Positions 1 through 9,245 of a DNA stretch of 64,000 nucleotides are shown here, piece after piece. The DNA is from Moorena sp. SIO3I8 (GTDB lineage: Bacteria; Cyanobacteriota; Cyanobacteriia; Cyanobacteriales; Coleofasciculaceae), in contig NZ_JAAHHW010000032.1 of NCBI RefSeq assembly GCF_010692325.1, forward strand, positions 1 to 64,000. The letters are read 5' to 3'. Positions within the stretch are counted from its first letter, which is position 1. The number at the start of each line of letters is the position of its first letter. The notes beneath the pieces were generated by a model that saw only the letters and a program-made list of their open reading frames with translations, was not told where the DNA came from and did no database searches. Made by a program: the position numbers and the translations under genes.

Positions 1-135
1 TGGGGGAAGGCTTGGAAGTAAGATTGTAGGGGCAGGTGGGGGTGGCAAACCCATGGGAACTCATGAAACACTGGTTTAACCTGTAAATCTAGCATTTATT
101 TGCTTTCATGAGAATGAAATAGCCCTGGTTAGATG

Positions 136-285
136 TCAGTTTGATTTTAATTGACTCACAACTTCCTCTGTAAAGTCCGATGCTGGAGAAGCAGAAGATG
201 TTGAGTCGGTGCTGATTAAACCGAAATCTGACGATAAATAAAGTACTAAGGTGAAGGTTATAGCTAAGATAAGTTTTTCGAACAT
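136..285 (-). CDS. small membrane or exported peptide, 49 aa, unknown function
   Basis: A short ORF of 49 codons starts at an ATG preceded by a good Shine-Dalgarno (GGAG about 7 nt upstream). Its first 20 or so residues are hydrophobic after a Lys (MFEKLILAITFTLVLYLSS), like a signal peptide or single membrane anchor. The rest is short and rich in Ser, Thr and acidic residues. I do not recognise a family. The ribosome site, the signal-like start and the lack of any competing ORF make it a plausible real gene, but it could be chance. The nearest neighbour is a remnant-rich region, so no role can be read from context. Confidence 0.4.
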   Translation of the reverse strand: MFEKLILAITFTLVLYLSSDFGLISTDSTSSASPASDFTEEVVSQLKSN

Positions 286-642
286 TTTACACTCCTCTAG
301 TCGCAACGTCATCTAGTAGTAACGTTATTAAGTAGTTACCCCTATCTTCAGTATCCTGATTTTTTTTGGGATCGTAGGTGATCCTGTGGTAATAGGGGTT
401 GTGACAATTGTCATAACCTTAGGTGACGTAAATCATCGACAAAAAGTTTCTTTTGTGCGAATAAAAATAGCTAGAGAGTGGGTTGACTCAGAGATGGGGT
501 GATGGGGTGATCAGGTGATGGGGTGATGGGGTGACGTTAATTGAACAGATTTTGTGACGCATTCCCCCACCTGGCCTACGGCCACGCTGCGCGAACGTTC
601 AGGTGCGGGTCAAGGAACGACAAATTGTGTTATAATTAATTT
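286..642. other. non-coding stretch with tandem and palindromic repeats
   Basis: No gene is seen. It contains a TGATGGGG tandem repeat (about 491-534) and one copy of the dispersed palindromic repeat R1 (about 573-600, ggcctacggccacgctgcgc). The R1 copy sits in the loop of a CACCTG/CAGGTG hairpin, as it does in other copies in this window. Confidence 0.6.
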
Positions 643-915
643 AGCTTGAGCGGTACGGCAAAGGACAGAACAAGATTCTGAGCAACCTAGAGGCACGACC
701 TCTCAACGCCAGGGAAAACAAACCTATAAATCCTGTGTAGTCGGTTTATATACGTCAGACTCTAGGTAAAAGTTCCTAATACAAGCCCCATAGCGGAAAC
801 GACTTGGGGGAGCACTCCAGCAAAAGTCCTGGGTGTTCGGCGGGAATGCCGCCTGTCGCGAGGGATAAACCCTTGTAATCAAGACGGACACCCCCACCAC
901 GAGAACGCAGGTGGG
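643..915 (+). ncRNA. structured RNA candidate resembling HEARO/IscB omega RNA, orphan
   Basis: Upstream is a TATAAT box at 631-636. The stretch then shows a series of local stems: AGAGG/CCTCT near 690, CCCCA/TGGGG near 785-808, GGCGG-GAATG-CCGCC near 839-853, GGG-ATAAA-CCC near 862-872, and a terminal CACCCCCACC/GGTGGGGG hairpin near 890-914. The elements AAAGGACAGAAC and GAGCACTCC and the terminal G-rich hairpin just before an ATG recall the RNA that lies immediately upstream of iscB genes in cyanobacteria. No IscB reading frame follows, so it would be a solo RNA or a remnant. The family match is from memory and uncertain. That the stretch is structured is directly visible. Confidence 0.45.
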
Positions 916-1184
916 GGAAGCATTCATGTTAATTCAAGTATGGCGAAGGATTTGGGAGATCAATCATTTTGCTTCCAGTATAGTTGTGTCGAAATACTTG
1001 GTCCTAGTCATGGTATCTCAAGTTTTTGAGAAATCTCAGGATTACTAGTTAAGTTCTTGAGCCTCTAGCCGCAGCACTGACCCAATCGACTAAAAAGGTC
1101 AAAATGACGAAACAAAAGAGACTACTACACTGCTATAGTCAAAGCTGCTCAATTGTTCGGTCAGCAACAGACCTAAGCCTCCAG

Positions 1185-1703
1185 CTACGACTTACCAACC
1201 ATGACAGTCTCCCGGATGCAGACTTCCCAGCGATAGAGGATATAAGCTAGGAAACGGGGCAAGTTAATCGGGAGTATCCCATAGAGAAATAGCAGCATTC
1301 CCGGAGTTCCCTGGGCTTTCAAGGCTTCTAAAGGAGGTTTTTCCAGGTTTTCGTTGGTTTCTGTCATTAATGTGCCTAGAATACCAAGGTTGTTTAATCC
1401 GAGTGCGATCGCACTGGGTAAAATTCCAGGAAACAGGACAAACAGGGCTACTATTGCCCAAATCGGTGCGGGAATGGCTCGGCAAAACAGTAGGACTATC
1501 CGAGTTAGCACGAGTATTGTCCAACCTTGTACCGACGCAATAGTTAATGCCTTGGGATTGGGATTGAGCAATCCACCGGGAAGGAGAAAATTATGGGCTG
1601 CTGGAAAAGACAGCACCATGCCAGCAATACCAGCACCAGCAATCGCTAGTATCGACATGGCAAGGGTTTGGATGGAGAGAGTAAATAACTGTGGGAATTG
1701 CAC
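1185..1703 (-). pseudogene. phnE: PhnE-type phosphonate ABC transporter permease remnant, truncated at both ends
   Basis: The 172 residues match the middle and late part of PhnE-family permeases that import phosphonate or phosphite. There are hydrophobic segments and the permease loop region around EALKAQGTPG and LPRFLAYILYRWE. The frame stops after RETVMVGKS, exactly where PhnE normally continues with a conserved GAGGLG stretch and a last membrane segment. The N-terminal membrane segment and loop are also missing, because at about 1703 the sequence switches directly into a selD fragment on the other strand. Permeases of this family are usually about 260-280 residues. I judge it non-functional, a relic left by deletions on both sides. 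No PhnC or PhnD partner is present. Confidence 0.7.
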
Positions 1704-1707
1704 TCCA

Positions 1708-2454
1708 TTAATTTGTTGTGGAAATGACCCTGTAGAATGCCATCATGTCTTTTGGGTGACTCAAGCTTCGGCTCCGAGTTGGATTAAAGCCTCAGGATTA
1801 ACCACAGATGAGCAGGGATTTATTCTAGTTACTGATACCTTTGGTCTATCCTGCAACGGTCTAGTTCATCCTGAACAACTGCTGCGCAAAAGCGGGATGA
1901 AACCTGGTCAAGTGCTGATTCTGACTAAAGCCATTGGGACGGGAACTCTCTTTGCTGCTAATATGCGCTACCAAGCCAAAGGTCGCTGGATTGAACAGGC
2001 AGTGGAATCGATGTTACTATCCAATCAAACCGCCGCCCAAGTCTTTCGTGAATGTGGCGCAACAGCTTGTACTAATATTACTGGATTTGGAGTGTTAGGG
2101 CATCTCCGGTAAATGGTTAAAGCCTCAAACGTAGGCGTGGAATTAGAGTTAGCAGCAATTCCGATTTTACCAGGAGCAATAGAAACTGTAGAAGCAGGAA
2201 TAACTAGTTCTATTCACCCTAAAAATTTACAATTATCTATCTACATCAAGAATAGATTAGACGTTAGTCATTTACCTAACTACCCGTTGTTATTTGACCC
2301 TCAAACCTCTGGTGGAATTCTAGCAGCTATTCCAGCCGAAAAAGCTGATGAATGTATTAATAAATTGAAAGCTTGCGGTCATCAACAAAGCAGCTTAATT
2401 GGTCGGGTAATCCCAGCTCCACAAGCTATCTCGAGACCTATTACTATTATATAG
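1708..2454 (+). pseudogene. selD: selD (selenide, water dikinase fused to an NADH-dehydrogenase-like domain), internally deleted and interrupted
   Basis: In cyanobacteria SelD is often fused behind an FAD/NAD(P) oxidoreductase domain. Here about 30 residues of the oxidoreductase part (WVTQASAPSWIKASGL...) run within a few codons, near 1845, into the kinase part (GLVHPEQLLRKSGMKPGQVL, TKAIGTGTLFAA, then TGFGVLGHL). Several hundred residues are therefore gone. An in-frame TAA at 2110-2112 then interrupts the frame where the family reads GHLLEMV. The remaining C-terminal part (VKASNVGVELE..., LLFDPQTSGG) continues to 2454. The ATG at 2113 is only the codon after the stop. The intact enzyme would make selenophosphate. 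This copy cannot be functional as a whole. Confidence 0.8.
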
Positions 2455-2525
2455 CAGTTCTCAATTGGGTGAGGTACTTTCGTTCTGGGTTAATGGCAGT
2501 AGGGAGTAGGGGGTAGGGAGTAGGG
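2449..2525 (+). repeat. R3 dispersed repeat plus GGGAGTA tandem repeat
   Basis: A motif reading TAGCAGTTCTCAATTGGGTG and continuing AGGTACTTTCG..CTGGGTTA is followed closely by GTAGGGA heptamers (2498-2525). The same pairing occurs at 10781-10880 and, reversed, at 56934-57044. Confidence 0.75.
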
Positions 2526-2738
2526 CTGCATCGCTTTTTCCGATCAAGAGCATAATGAGTTGAAACAGGCCAGCCTTATGGAAAACAGAGCTATCAATTA
2601 TAAGGTACGCCCACGCCATTAGGGATTATTGATCTAAATTTAAAAGAGAAAAACTCAAATAAGTGCCCCTATCCATCCCTACCGTAAGACGAGTGGGGAA
2701 TTCCGCTAACAGCGCGTTAATTCAACTTATTAATGAAA

Positions 2739-2810
2739 CTCCCCAGGCAAGATTCGAACTTGCGACCAATCGGTTAACAGCCGACCGCTCTACCGCTGAG
2801 CTACTGAGGA
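2739..2810 (-). tRNA. trnN: tRNA-Asn (GTT)
   Basis: The minus strand folds into a standard cloverleaf of 72 nt. The acceptor stem is TCCTCAG with CTGGGGA, the D arm is GCTCAGCGGTAGAGC, the anticodon stem-loop carries CTGTTAA with anticodon GTT, and the T arm has GTTCGAATC. CCA is not encoded, as is usual in cyanobacteria. Confidence 0.95.
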
Positions 2811-3026
2811 TTGCCAAACAATTGCTCATCACATCTACTTATTATAATCATAAAGTACAAAGTCTGGCAAGTACTTTCGCAAATTTTTTTTAAATCACTG
2901 TTGTGTCGGGAGTTTTGAGTACTTTTTCAGTTAACGATTATTAGTTAACATTAAACAGTCAGCTAACTATGAGCCAGTCAGTAGTCAAAATTCATTAGTC
3001 AACAGTCAGTAGTCAACAATAATATC

Positions 3027-5375
3027 CTAATGGTTGACTTCTTGCCACTGTAACCCATGCTTGAGTGGGGAACGGCTTGATTCAACGTTGACGTTGAGCA
3101 ACGGTTTTTGGTTAACCCCTGATTGCCTTTGTTTTTCTAACACTGCTCTGGCTAAAGCAGCTTGTCGTTCCACTTCTTCCTTTAAATGCTGCTTACGGGA
3201 ATACTCAGCTATCTTGATTCTCGCTTTCTGGTAGGTGGGGGTTTCTTTAGGGATTTGAGACAAATACACTAGCGCTTTAATAAAGTTCCCCTGTCCTCCT
3301 TGTTCATAGGCTTCTTGTAACAAGTACTCTGCTCGAATCTGTTGCTTTTGCTGATATTCCTTCAGCTTTGCTTGGACTTTAGCACCGGTGCGGGTTTCTG
3401 GATGGATTTGTTCGAGTAGTGCGATCGCATTGCTAAAGTCTTGGGCTAATGCTTGTTTGTAGGCTTGCTTTAATAACCCTTGGGCTTCTGCTTCAAGGCG
3501 AGGTTTTGCCTTGTTGACTAATGGCTCCATCTTCTTTTGCCAATAGCCAATTGAGGGCATTTTATGGTATCCCTCAAGCACATCTGACCATCGTTCTTGA
3601 TAAAAGGCTTGCTCTGTAGCCTTAAACAGAGCTTCAGCACTTTGCCATTGTTGCTGCCACTGTTGAACCGTATTTAGGGATTGTTCATAGATCAGGCTAT
3701 CGCTAGGAATCGATTCTGCTAGTGCGATCGCTTCCTTCAAATCACCGGCTTGATAGTGTTTGATTGCCTTTTGTAGAATATCAAATTCAGAACGAGACGC
3801 AGAAGCATTCAGTAAAGCATAAAGTCCGATTAAAATGGCTATAGCATTGGAGCTTGCTGCTCCCACTCCGATTCCTTTCAGTAAAGGTGGCAATTTTGGC
3901 CAGCTATACAGGGCGAATTCACGGACATACACTTTCCAATCTAATGGCGGCTCATCAGTAATAATTACTGATTCTTTATTACTAATTTTTGAGTGTTTAT
4001 TGCTAAGTTCTGATTCTTTATTGCTAAGTTCTGATTCTTTATTGCTAAGTTCTGATTCTTTATTACTAAGTTCTGATTCTTTATTACTAAGTTCTGATTC
4101 TTTATTACTAAGTTCTGATTCTTTATTACTAAGTTCTGAGTCTTTATTCCTGAGTGTTTCCTGCTCAGTTTTGAGTCCTGAGTCAGATTTAGGCGTTGCC
4201 TGTTTTAATTGTTGTGAGCTAGACTCCCTAGTCAGTGCTGAGTGTTCAATGGTAACCCTTGAGTCAGACTGAGTATCTAGCACGTTTAATTCAAAAGCGT
4301 CATTGTCACTAAACTTGATACTGAGTGGTGAGTGCTCCGTTATCAGTTCTGAGTCAGACTGAGTATCCAGCACGTTTAATTCAAGAGTGTTATTGTCACT
4401 AAACTTGATACTGAGTGGTGAGTGCTCCGTTATCAGTTCTGAGTCAGACTTAGCAATAGATACTTTTAACTGAGGACTTTGATTACACATCAGTGTCTTA
4501 AGTACGATTAAGGCATCAGTTGCTGACTGATAGCGGTCTTGGCTGTGGTAAGACACCATATGGTTGAGTACAAACGCCATTTGATCGCTAACCGATACAT
4601 GTTTTCGCCAATCAATCTCACCAGTCTCAGGGTCAGCCAATTGCATTGGGGTCATCCCTGTGAGGGCGTGAATCGCAATCATTCCTAGGGAATAAATGTC
4701 ACTGTTAGGAAGGGATTGACCAGCAAGTTGCTCTGGGGGTATGTAGGCGAAGGGGCGAATTGTCTTGGATCGATCAGAGGATGGGATCTCGGTCAGATGG
4801 GGTTCGATTGGCTTTGAATTAATCAGCTCAGCAGCACCAAAGTCAATCAAAACTAGCCTACGGTCTGACCCTCGTCTGATTAGGTTATTGGGTTTGAGGT
4901 CTCTATGAATTATCCCTTGACGGTGAATAAATTCTAGGATGCCTAAAACATCTTGTAATAGTTCAATGCACTGGTTTTCGCTAAAGCGTTTATTACTGTT
5001 TTGGCTGATCGGCAGTTCAGTACTAAGAGTTTCTCCGATAATTAACTTTTGAACTAAGTAAAATCCGTGGTGATCTTCAAAATAATCAAGTAGACGAGGA
5101 ATTTGGTTATGGCTACCCAGTTTGATCAAGGTTTGAGCTTCATTGAGCCAGAGACGCTTAAGAAATTGCCATTTTTGAGGATCATCGCTTTTGGGCTGAA
5201 GATACTTAATCACATAGCGGGGATGGCCCTGTTGTCGGGTATCCTCTGCGATATAGGTTTTGCCAAATGCCCCAGCACTTAGAGATTCAATGATTTGATA
5301 ACGTCCGTTCAGGAGCTTTCCCCATAGGGAATGATTTGGATTAATTGTCAAAGAATTTTTTCCTACCAGAATCAC
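3027..5375 (-). CDS. Ser/Thr protein kinase with repeat linker, membrane segment and C-terminal helical repeats
   Basis: A Hanks-type kinase of 782 residues. The domain (about residues 20-290) shows a Gly-rich loop (LSAGAFGKTYIAED), the ATP Lys (YVIKYLQ), the catalytic loop HRDLKPNN and the metal site DFGAAE. A linker follows, holding two near-identical copies of a 30-residue block (SDSELITEHSPLSIKFSDN...) and then seven perfect heptads SELSNKE, encoded by a 21-bp DNA repeat at about 3993-4146. A hydrophobic segment near residue 505 suggests a membrane anchor. The C-terminal third is charged, helical and TPR-like (AEALFKA, YKQALAQDFSNAIALLEQ). Substrate and signal are unknown. The linker length probably varies between strains because the DNA is repetitive. 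Confidence 0.9.
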   Translation of the reverse strand: MILVGKNSLTINPNHSLWGKLLNGRYQIIESLSAGAFGKTYIAEDTRQQGHPRYVIKYLQPKSDDPQKWQFLKRLWLNEAQTLIKLGSHNQIPRLLDYFEDHHGFYLVQKLIIGETLSTELPISQNSNKRFSENQCIELLQDVLGILEFIHRQGIIHRDLKPNNLIRRGSDRRLVLIDFGAAELINSKPIEPHLTEIPSSDRSKTIRPFAYIPPEQLAGQSLPNSDIYSLGMIAIHALTGMTPMQLADPETGEIDWRKHVSVSDQMAFVLNHMVSYHSQDRYQSATDALIVLKTLMCNQSPQLKVSIAKSDSELITEHSPLSIKFSDNNTLELNVLDTQSDSELITEHSPLSIKFSDNDAFELNVLDTQSDSRVTIEHSALTRESSSQQLKQATPKSDSGLKTEQETLRNKDSELSNKESELSNKESELSNKESELSNKESELSNKESELSNKESELSNKHSKISNKESVIITDEPPLDWKVYVREFALYSWPKLPPLLKGIGVGAASSNAIAILIGLYALLNASASRSEFDILQKAIKHYQAGDLKEAIALAESIPSDSLIYEQSLNTVQQWQQQWQSAEALFKATEQAFYQERWSDVLEGYHKMPSIGYWQKKMEPLVNKAKPRLEAEAQGLLKQAYKQALAQDFSNAIALLEQIHPETRTGAKVQAKLKEYQQKQQIRAEYLLQEAYEQGGQGNFIKALVYLSQIPKETPTYQKARIKIAEYSRKQHLKEEVERQAALARAVLEKQRQSGVNQKPLLNVNVESSRSPLKHGLQWQEVNH
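3993..4146 (-). repeat. 21-bp in-frame minisatellite inside the kinase gene (7 copies)
   Basis: Seven consecutive copies of a 21-bp unit (plus-strand core CTAAGTTCTGATTCTTTATT) encode the heptad SELSNKE. Copies differ only by a silent G/A change (TTGCTAAG versus TTACTAAG). Flanking degenerate units (HSKISNKES, RNKDSELS) show older copies. Confidence 0.9.
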
Positions 5376-5481
5376 TTCTATTTAGTTTTTTTCAAGAAAC
5401 CAACAGTGTTTCCGGAATTAGTGGTTTACAGAAGTAATTGGATTTGCTGTAGCATCACCCGGTAGGAAATGGGATGTAAGC

Positions 5482-5815
5482 AATCAGCTATATTAAATCA
5501 GCTATATTAAATCAGCTATATTAAATCAGCTATAGCAGTCGCCAGGGCAGGCGCGGACATGACAAAAGTCTCAAACCTAAGTAAGCGCAAGAGTTTGACT
5601 TCTGACTTGTGACTTCTGACTTGTGACTTCTGACTTGTGACTTCTGACTTGTGACTTCTGACTTGTGACTTCTGACTTGTGACTTCTGACTTGTGACTTC
5701 TGACTTGTGACTTCTGACTTGTGACTTGTGACTTCTGACTTCTGACTTGTGACTTGTGACTTCTGACTTGTGACTTGTGACTTCTGACTTGTGACTTCTG
5801 ACTTGTGACTTCTGC
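5482..5815. repeat. two adjacent tandem-repeat arrays of 14-bp period
   Basis: First comes ATCAGCTATATTAA repeated three and a half times (5482-5535). Then follows an array mixing GACTTCTGACTTGT units with phase slips (about 5588-5815). The 140-residue minus-strand reading frame over it is only the translation of the repeat (SQKSQVRSHK...), so I do not call it a gene. The whole gap 5376-6055 otherwise shows nothing coding. Confidence 0.85.
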
Positions 5816-6055
5816 TATATCAGTGATCAGCCATTTTAATGATGGACGTTGCTCCCGTTGCGGGATGATCTGAAAATTGTTGACAACCCCAAAGCTTCCA
5901 CTCTTCACCCCTCTTCCCTCTCCCGATTTTGTCCTCATTTGCTACAACAGAAAACAACTGGGTATAAAAACTATATGCCAGGATAGATATTAGATGTGTG
6001 TTCTTCGGTGGTCATCATATTCGCTTCTTAAACATGGACAGTTGAAATTAGCACT

Positions 6056-7324
6056 ATGAGTAAGGATTTAGACTTTAGCCCCCAGGGCTATGAAATTAAA
6101 CAAGAGTTAGGACAAAATCACGCTGGGGGTAGAGTCACCTACCTGGCGACACAACTGGAGACTCAGCAACCTGTTGTGATTAAGCAGTTGCAGTTTTCCC
6201 AATTAGGCACTAGCTGGGCAGAATACGACACTTATGAACGAGAAATTAAACTCCTGCAGCAGCTCAATCATCCTAGCATTCCTCGCTATATCGATTCTTT
6301 TGACACTCCCACTGGATTTTGCTTAGTCCAAGAATATAAACCAGCACCTTCCCTCGCCGAAGATTACCACTGGACACCAGAAGAAGTTAAGCAAATTGCG
6401 ATCGCTGTTTTGGAAGTCTTGGTTTACTTGCAACGGCGGCAACCTCCTGTGATTCATCGAGATATTAAACCAGAAAATATTTTGGTTGATAGACAGGGTA
6501 ACTTGAAGGTGTATCTAGTAGACTTCGGTTTTGCCCGGATAGCAGGTGGGGATGTGACCCTCAGTAGCGTTGTTAAAGGTAGTGTAGGGTTTATGCCACC
6601 AGAGCAGATGTTTAATCGGCAATTGACCAAAGCATCTGATCTGTATAGCTTAGGGATAACCCTGATTTGCTTGCTGACAGGGACAAAATCTAGCGAAATC
6701 AACACCTTAGTTGATGAGAATTATCGGATTAATTTCAAACAACTGTTGCCCAAGCTAAATCCCCAGTTTATTCATTGGCTAGACAAAATGGTTGCACCTA
6801 ACCTCAAACATCGCTATCCCGATGCCGCAACTGCCCTAAAAGCCCTGAAGCAGATTGATGTAGTGAATGATGTCACTCCTCTAAAAACACTATTGCGGGC
6901 TATACAACCAACAAAAGCAGTAGTAAAACTTGCCACCCTCAGCCTTGTGGCTGCTTCTTCATCGGCTATAACCTATGCCTGGCTCACCAGTCCAGCCAGA
7001 CAGTTGCTAACCAGTGGAGAATGCCCAGGCTGCAATCTCCCAAACATCAACCTACAGGATAAGAACCTCAAGCAAGCTAAGCTGGAGGGGGCTAATCTCA
7101 GTGGTGCCGACCTAGAGGGGGCTAACCTGTGGAGAGCTAACCTCAGGGGGGCTAACCTGTGGGGAGCTAACCTAGAGGGGGCTAACCTAAACGGTGCTCG
7201 CTTGCATGGTGCTAACCTGGGCGGGGCTAACCTCAAGGGCGCTAACTTTGACATCAGGAGGGCTCAGCGCCAGGGCATTAACCTCAAGGGCGCAATTATG
7301 CCTGATGGCTCTGTAAATAAGTAG
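6056..7324 (+). CDS. Ser/Thr protein kinase with C-terminal pentapeptide repeats (SpkB-like architecture)
   Basis: The 422-residue protein has a Hanks kinase domain (about residues 10-265): Gly loop [15 protein letters not shown], Lys in VVIKQLQF, catalytic loop [14 protein letters not shown], and MPPEQ in place of APE. A hydrophobic stretch near residues 285-310 probably crosses the membrane. CPGCNL follows, then about 14 A(D/N)LXG-type pentapeptides ending near residue 410, which would form a right-handed beta-helix. Kinase plus pentapeptide repeats is the layout of cyanobacterial SpkB proteins, which are linked to oxidative-stress signalling. That role is family knowledge, not visible here. 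It stands alone between repeat arrays. Confidence 0.9.
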   Translation: MSKDLDFSPQGYEIKQELGQNHAGGRVTYLATQLETQQPVVIKQLQFSQLGTSWAEYDTYEREIKLLQQLNHPSIPRYIDSFDTPTGFCLVQEYKPAPSLAEDYHWTPEEVKQIAIAVLEVLVYLQRRQPPVIHRDIKPENILVDRQGNLKVYLVDFGFARIAGGDVTLSSVVKGSVGFMPPEQMFNRQLTKASDLYSLGITLICLLTGTKSSEINTLVDENYRINFKQLLPKLNPQFIHWLDKMVAPNLKHRYPDAATALKALKQIDVVNDVTPLKTLLRAIQPTKAVVKLATLSLVAASSSAITYAWLTSPARQLLTSGECPGCNLPNINLQDKNLKQAKLEGANLSGADLEGANLWRANLRGANLWGANLEGANLNGARLHGANLGGANLKGANFDIRRAQRQGINLKGAIMPDGSVNK

Positions 7325-7390
7325 TTCATCGTGTCTGGTTGAATACTTATCATTCTGGGTTAATCGTCAATTGAAAATCGATAATTGAAA

Positions 7391-7440
7391 TTGAAAATTA
7401 ACAATTAACAATTAACAATTAACAATTAACAATTAACGAT
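7391..7440. repeat. AACAATT tandem heptamers
   Basis: About six copies of ACAATTA lie just downstream of the pentapeptide kinase gene. This is a typical short tandem repeat of filamentous cyanobacteria. Confidence 0.85.
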
Positions 7441-7459
7441 TAACCTGAATAGGAAGTGA

Positions 7460-8819
7460 TTAACCTGACTCGATATCACTATTAAATTGGAAGATGTGAC
7501 CAGAACGAGCACGAGAGTATTTCACTGTTGCTATCTGGTTAGAGGAGCGATCGCGTAATGTGATCAATCCTGATTTATTGCTCAAGTGCATGTCTGATTG
7601 AGTTAAACGGGTGATGGGGAAGCGCTTAACTTCGTTAGGTTGGAGAATGCCACTCAGGAGTTGGGGACGACCTAGTTTATCTGCCATCTCCCAGCCAGTG
7701 AGGTCAATGGCTTCACTGGTCACATTCTTCAACTCAACCCACTCCCTTCCCCCTTGATCGGAACCTTCAGGATTAGGTAATGCCGCTACGATTATCACAG
7801 GACCATCATTCTTAATGATATCATCTACTGGCACAACTTTTGTACCATCCTCCGGTTCTTTTGTGCCATCCTTGCTCAGGAAGATGGGAAAGAAGGAACG
7901 AATAAACTCGCCACGGCTACCATTGGGATTGGTACTGCGGTAGAGGACTAAATCGTAAGTGGCATCATTGATAGTAATTCGACCCTTGTCACGAATTTTG
8001 CCATAGACACTTTCATGCGGAGGCAACGGTTGCGAGCGCGATTTCACATTCAGGGCTTGGTCCAACAAAAAATCCGCCTTTCTTCTTGAACAATTTAGCA
8101 ATAACATTGCCTCCCATATCAGTCACGTTTTGGGTCATTTGTAACGTGACAACGTTGGGATTATTCGGTCCTTGATTCCCTCGTAAGTCATACTTGTAGC
8201 CAAGAAAGTTGACTCGCTGATTTTGTTCATCAAGGTAGAATTTAACCCATGAGTGATAACCAGAAATGGTGCCAAGGGTTTCTCGTTTATCTCCAGAGCG
8301 GATATTGTATTTTCCTTCCCCAACAAATACATGCTCAAAGCCAGAAGCGAAGTGAGTTGATTTGCCCTTGTAGTAATTGGTGTAGAGTTCAAACCAGATT
8401 CGCTGTAGCTTGAGTCTAAATTGCTGCTCCGAAAGAGTCTCACCTAACTCTTCGTTAATATAGTTTCGGGCAAGCTGGATCGGTTTTGTAGAGAGAATCA
8501 AAGAAAGAAAATCTAACTGCTCATGTTCTTCTTCTCCGAGAGGAAATTCTGGGTCAAGAGAACGAATAGCGTAGTTATCTAAAAGTTTAATGAAACTGAC
8601 ATAGGTGCGGGTTTCATCACACAATTTGTCTTCATTGACTTTATGGAATAAGGGTCGGGTGGCTAAGTCGATTTACCGTTGACCGCTAGCTTTGACCTGC
8701 TCATCTAATAGAATGTCAGCAGTTTCGTCTTCCCATTCTCCGGAGCTAGTGCGAGTGCTAACCGAGAATTGGTTTTCGTCACTTTCCCAAATTTGTTGAT
8801 AAATATTGGTTTCGCTCAT
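7460..8819 (-). pseudogene. EndoU (XendoU) endoribonuclease fused to a lamin-tail domain, broken by a stop and a frameshift
   Basis: Reading from ATG 8819: MSETNIYQQIWESDENQFSV... reaches an in-frame TAA near 8674 after 48 codons. The same frame then continues with IDLATRPLFHKVNED and the EndoU core: FEHVFVGEGKYN, ISGYHSWVKFYLDE (the two conserved His regions), then FFVGPSPECEIALATV. Near 8013-8030 a frameshift moves the frame. The EndoU end (HESVYGKIRDKG..., SRGEFIRSFFPIF) and a lamin-tail-like beta domain (EWVELKNVTSEAIDLTGWEM) follow in the other frame to 7460. Intact EndoU enzymes cut RNA at uridines and occur in bacteria as toxin modules. The two lesions, unless one is recoded, make this a pseudogene. 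Confidence 0.75.
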
Positions 8820-8941
8820 GTCTCTCTTGTTTAAGTTAAATGATCTAAAAGTTGTTGAGGATATCTATGCCAACTTGAATGATTGACGGTCAACGGTCAA
8901 CGGTCAATAAATCTATTCTAGGCTCAGTATTTTCACGAGAC

Positions 8942-8964
8942 AGTACCCTTGAGGGTACTTTTTT
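8942..8964 (+). terminator. orphan rho-independent terminator-like hairpin
   Basis: The stem AGTACCC/GGGTACT has a four-base loop and is followed by a run of six T on the plus strand. No plus-strand gene precedes it. It faces the start of the EndoU remnant on the other strand, so it may be left over from a lost gene. Confidence 0.45.
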
Positions 8965-8981
8965 ATTGCTCAGTCACCCAG

Positions 8982-9169
8982 GGGATAATCTCAAATTTGA
9001 TTTGTAGTTATACTCAAATCTTGCACCATTCTCAATAAGCTTGGTTCATGTAGGGTGGGCAGTGCACCAGACAGATAATGAAGCTTGCAAAGGGCTTTGG
9101 TAGGCACTGCCCACCCTACGATTAATGACTGAAGCAGGGTATAATCTCAAATTTGATTTGTAGTGATAC
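8982..9169. repeat. 70-bp perfect-ended hairpin element bracketed by a 30-bp direct repeat
   Basis: GTAGGGTGGGCAGTGC at 9050-9065 is the exact inverse of 9104-9119, giving a 70-bp palindromic element. On both sides lies nearly the same 30-bp stretch (ATAATCTCAAATTTGATTTG then TAGT(T/G)ATAC) at 8982-9013 and 9137-9169. No coding potential was seen. Confidence 0.75.
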
Positions 9170-9245
9170 CAATTCTGTAAATTATGGCTACACATCAATT
9201 TCGTCTCCCCATTTACCCCATCTCCCCGCGCCCGATCCTCATTGA

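Noticed and set aside
724-927. 67-residue minus-strand ORF
   Set aside because: It lies antisense over the structured RNA candidate and has no protein-like features.
1354-1707. N-terminal 118 residues of the long plus-strand frame that includes the selD remnant
   Set aside because: This part is antisense to the phnE remnant. The selD similarity starts only later.
5516-5938. 140-residue minus-strand reading frame
   Set aside because: It is the translation of a 14-bp tandem array (SQKSQVRSHK repeats), with no ribosome site or family.
8673-8819. 48-residue ORF MSETNIYQQIWESDENQFSV... as a separate gene
   Set aside because: It is in frame with the EndoU remnant across a single TAA and reads as the start of that gene.
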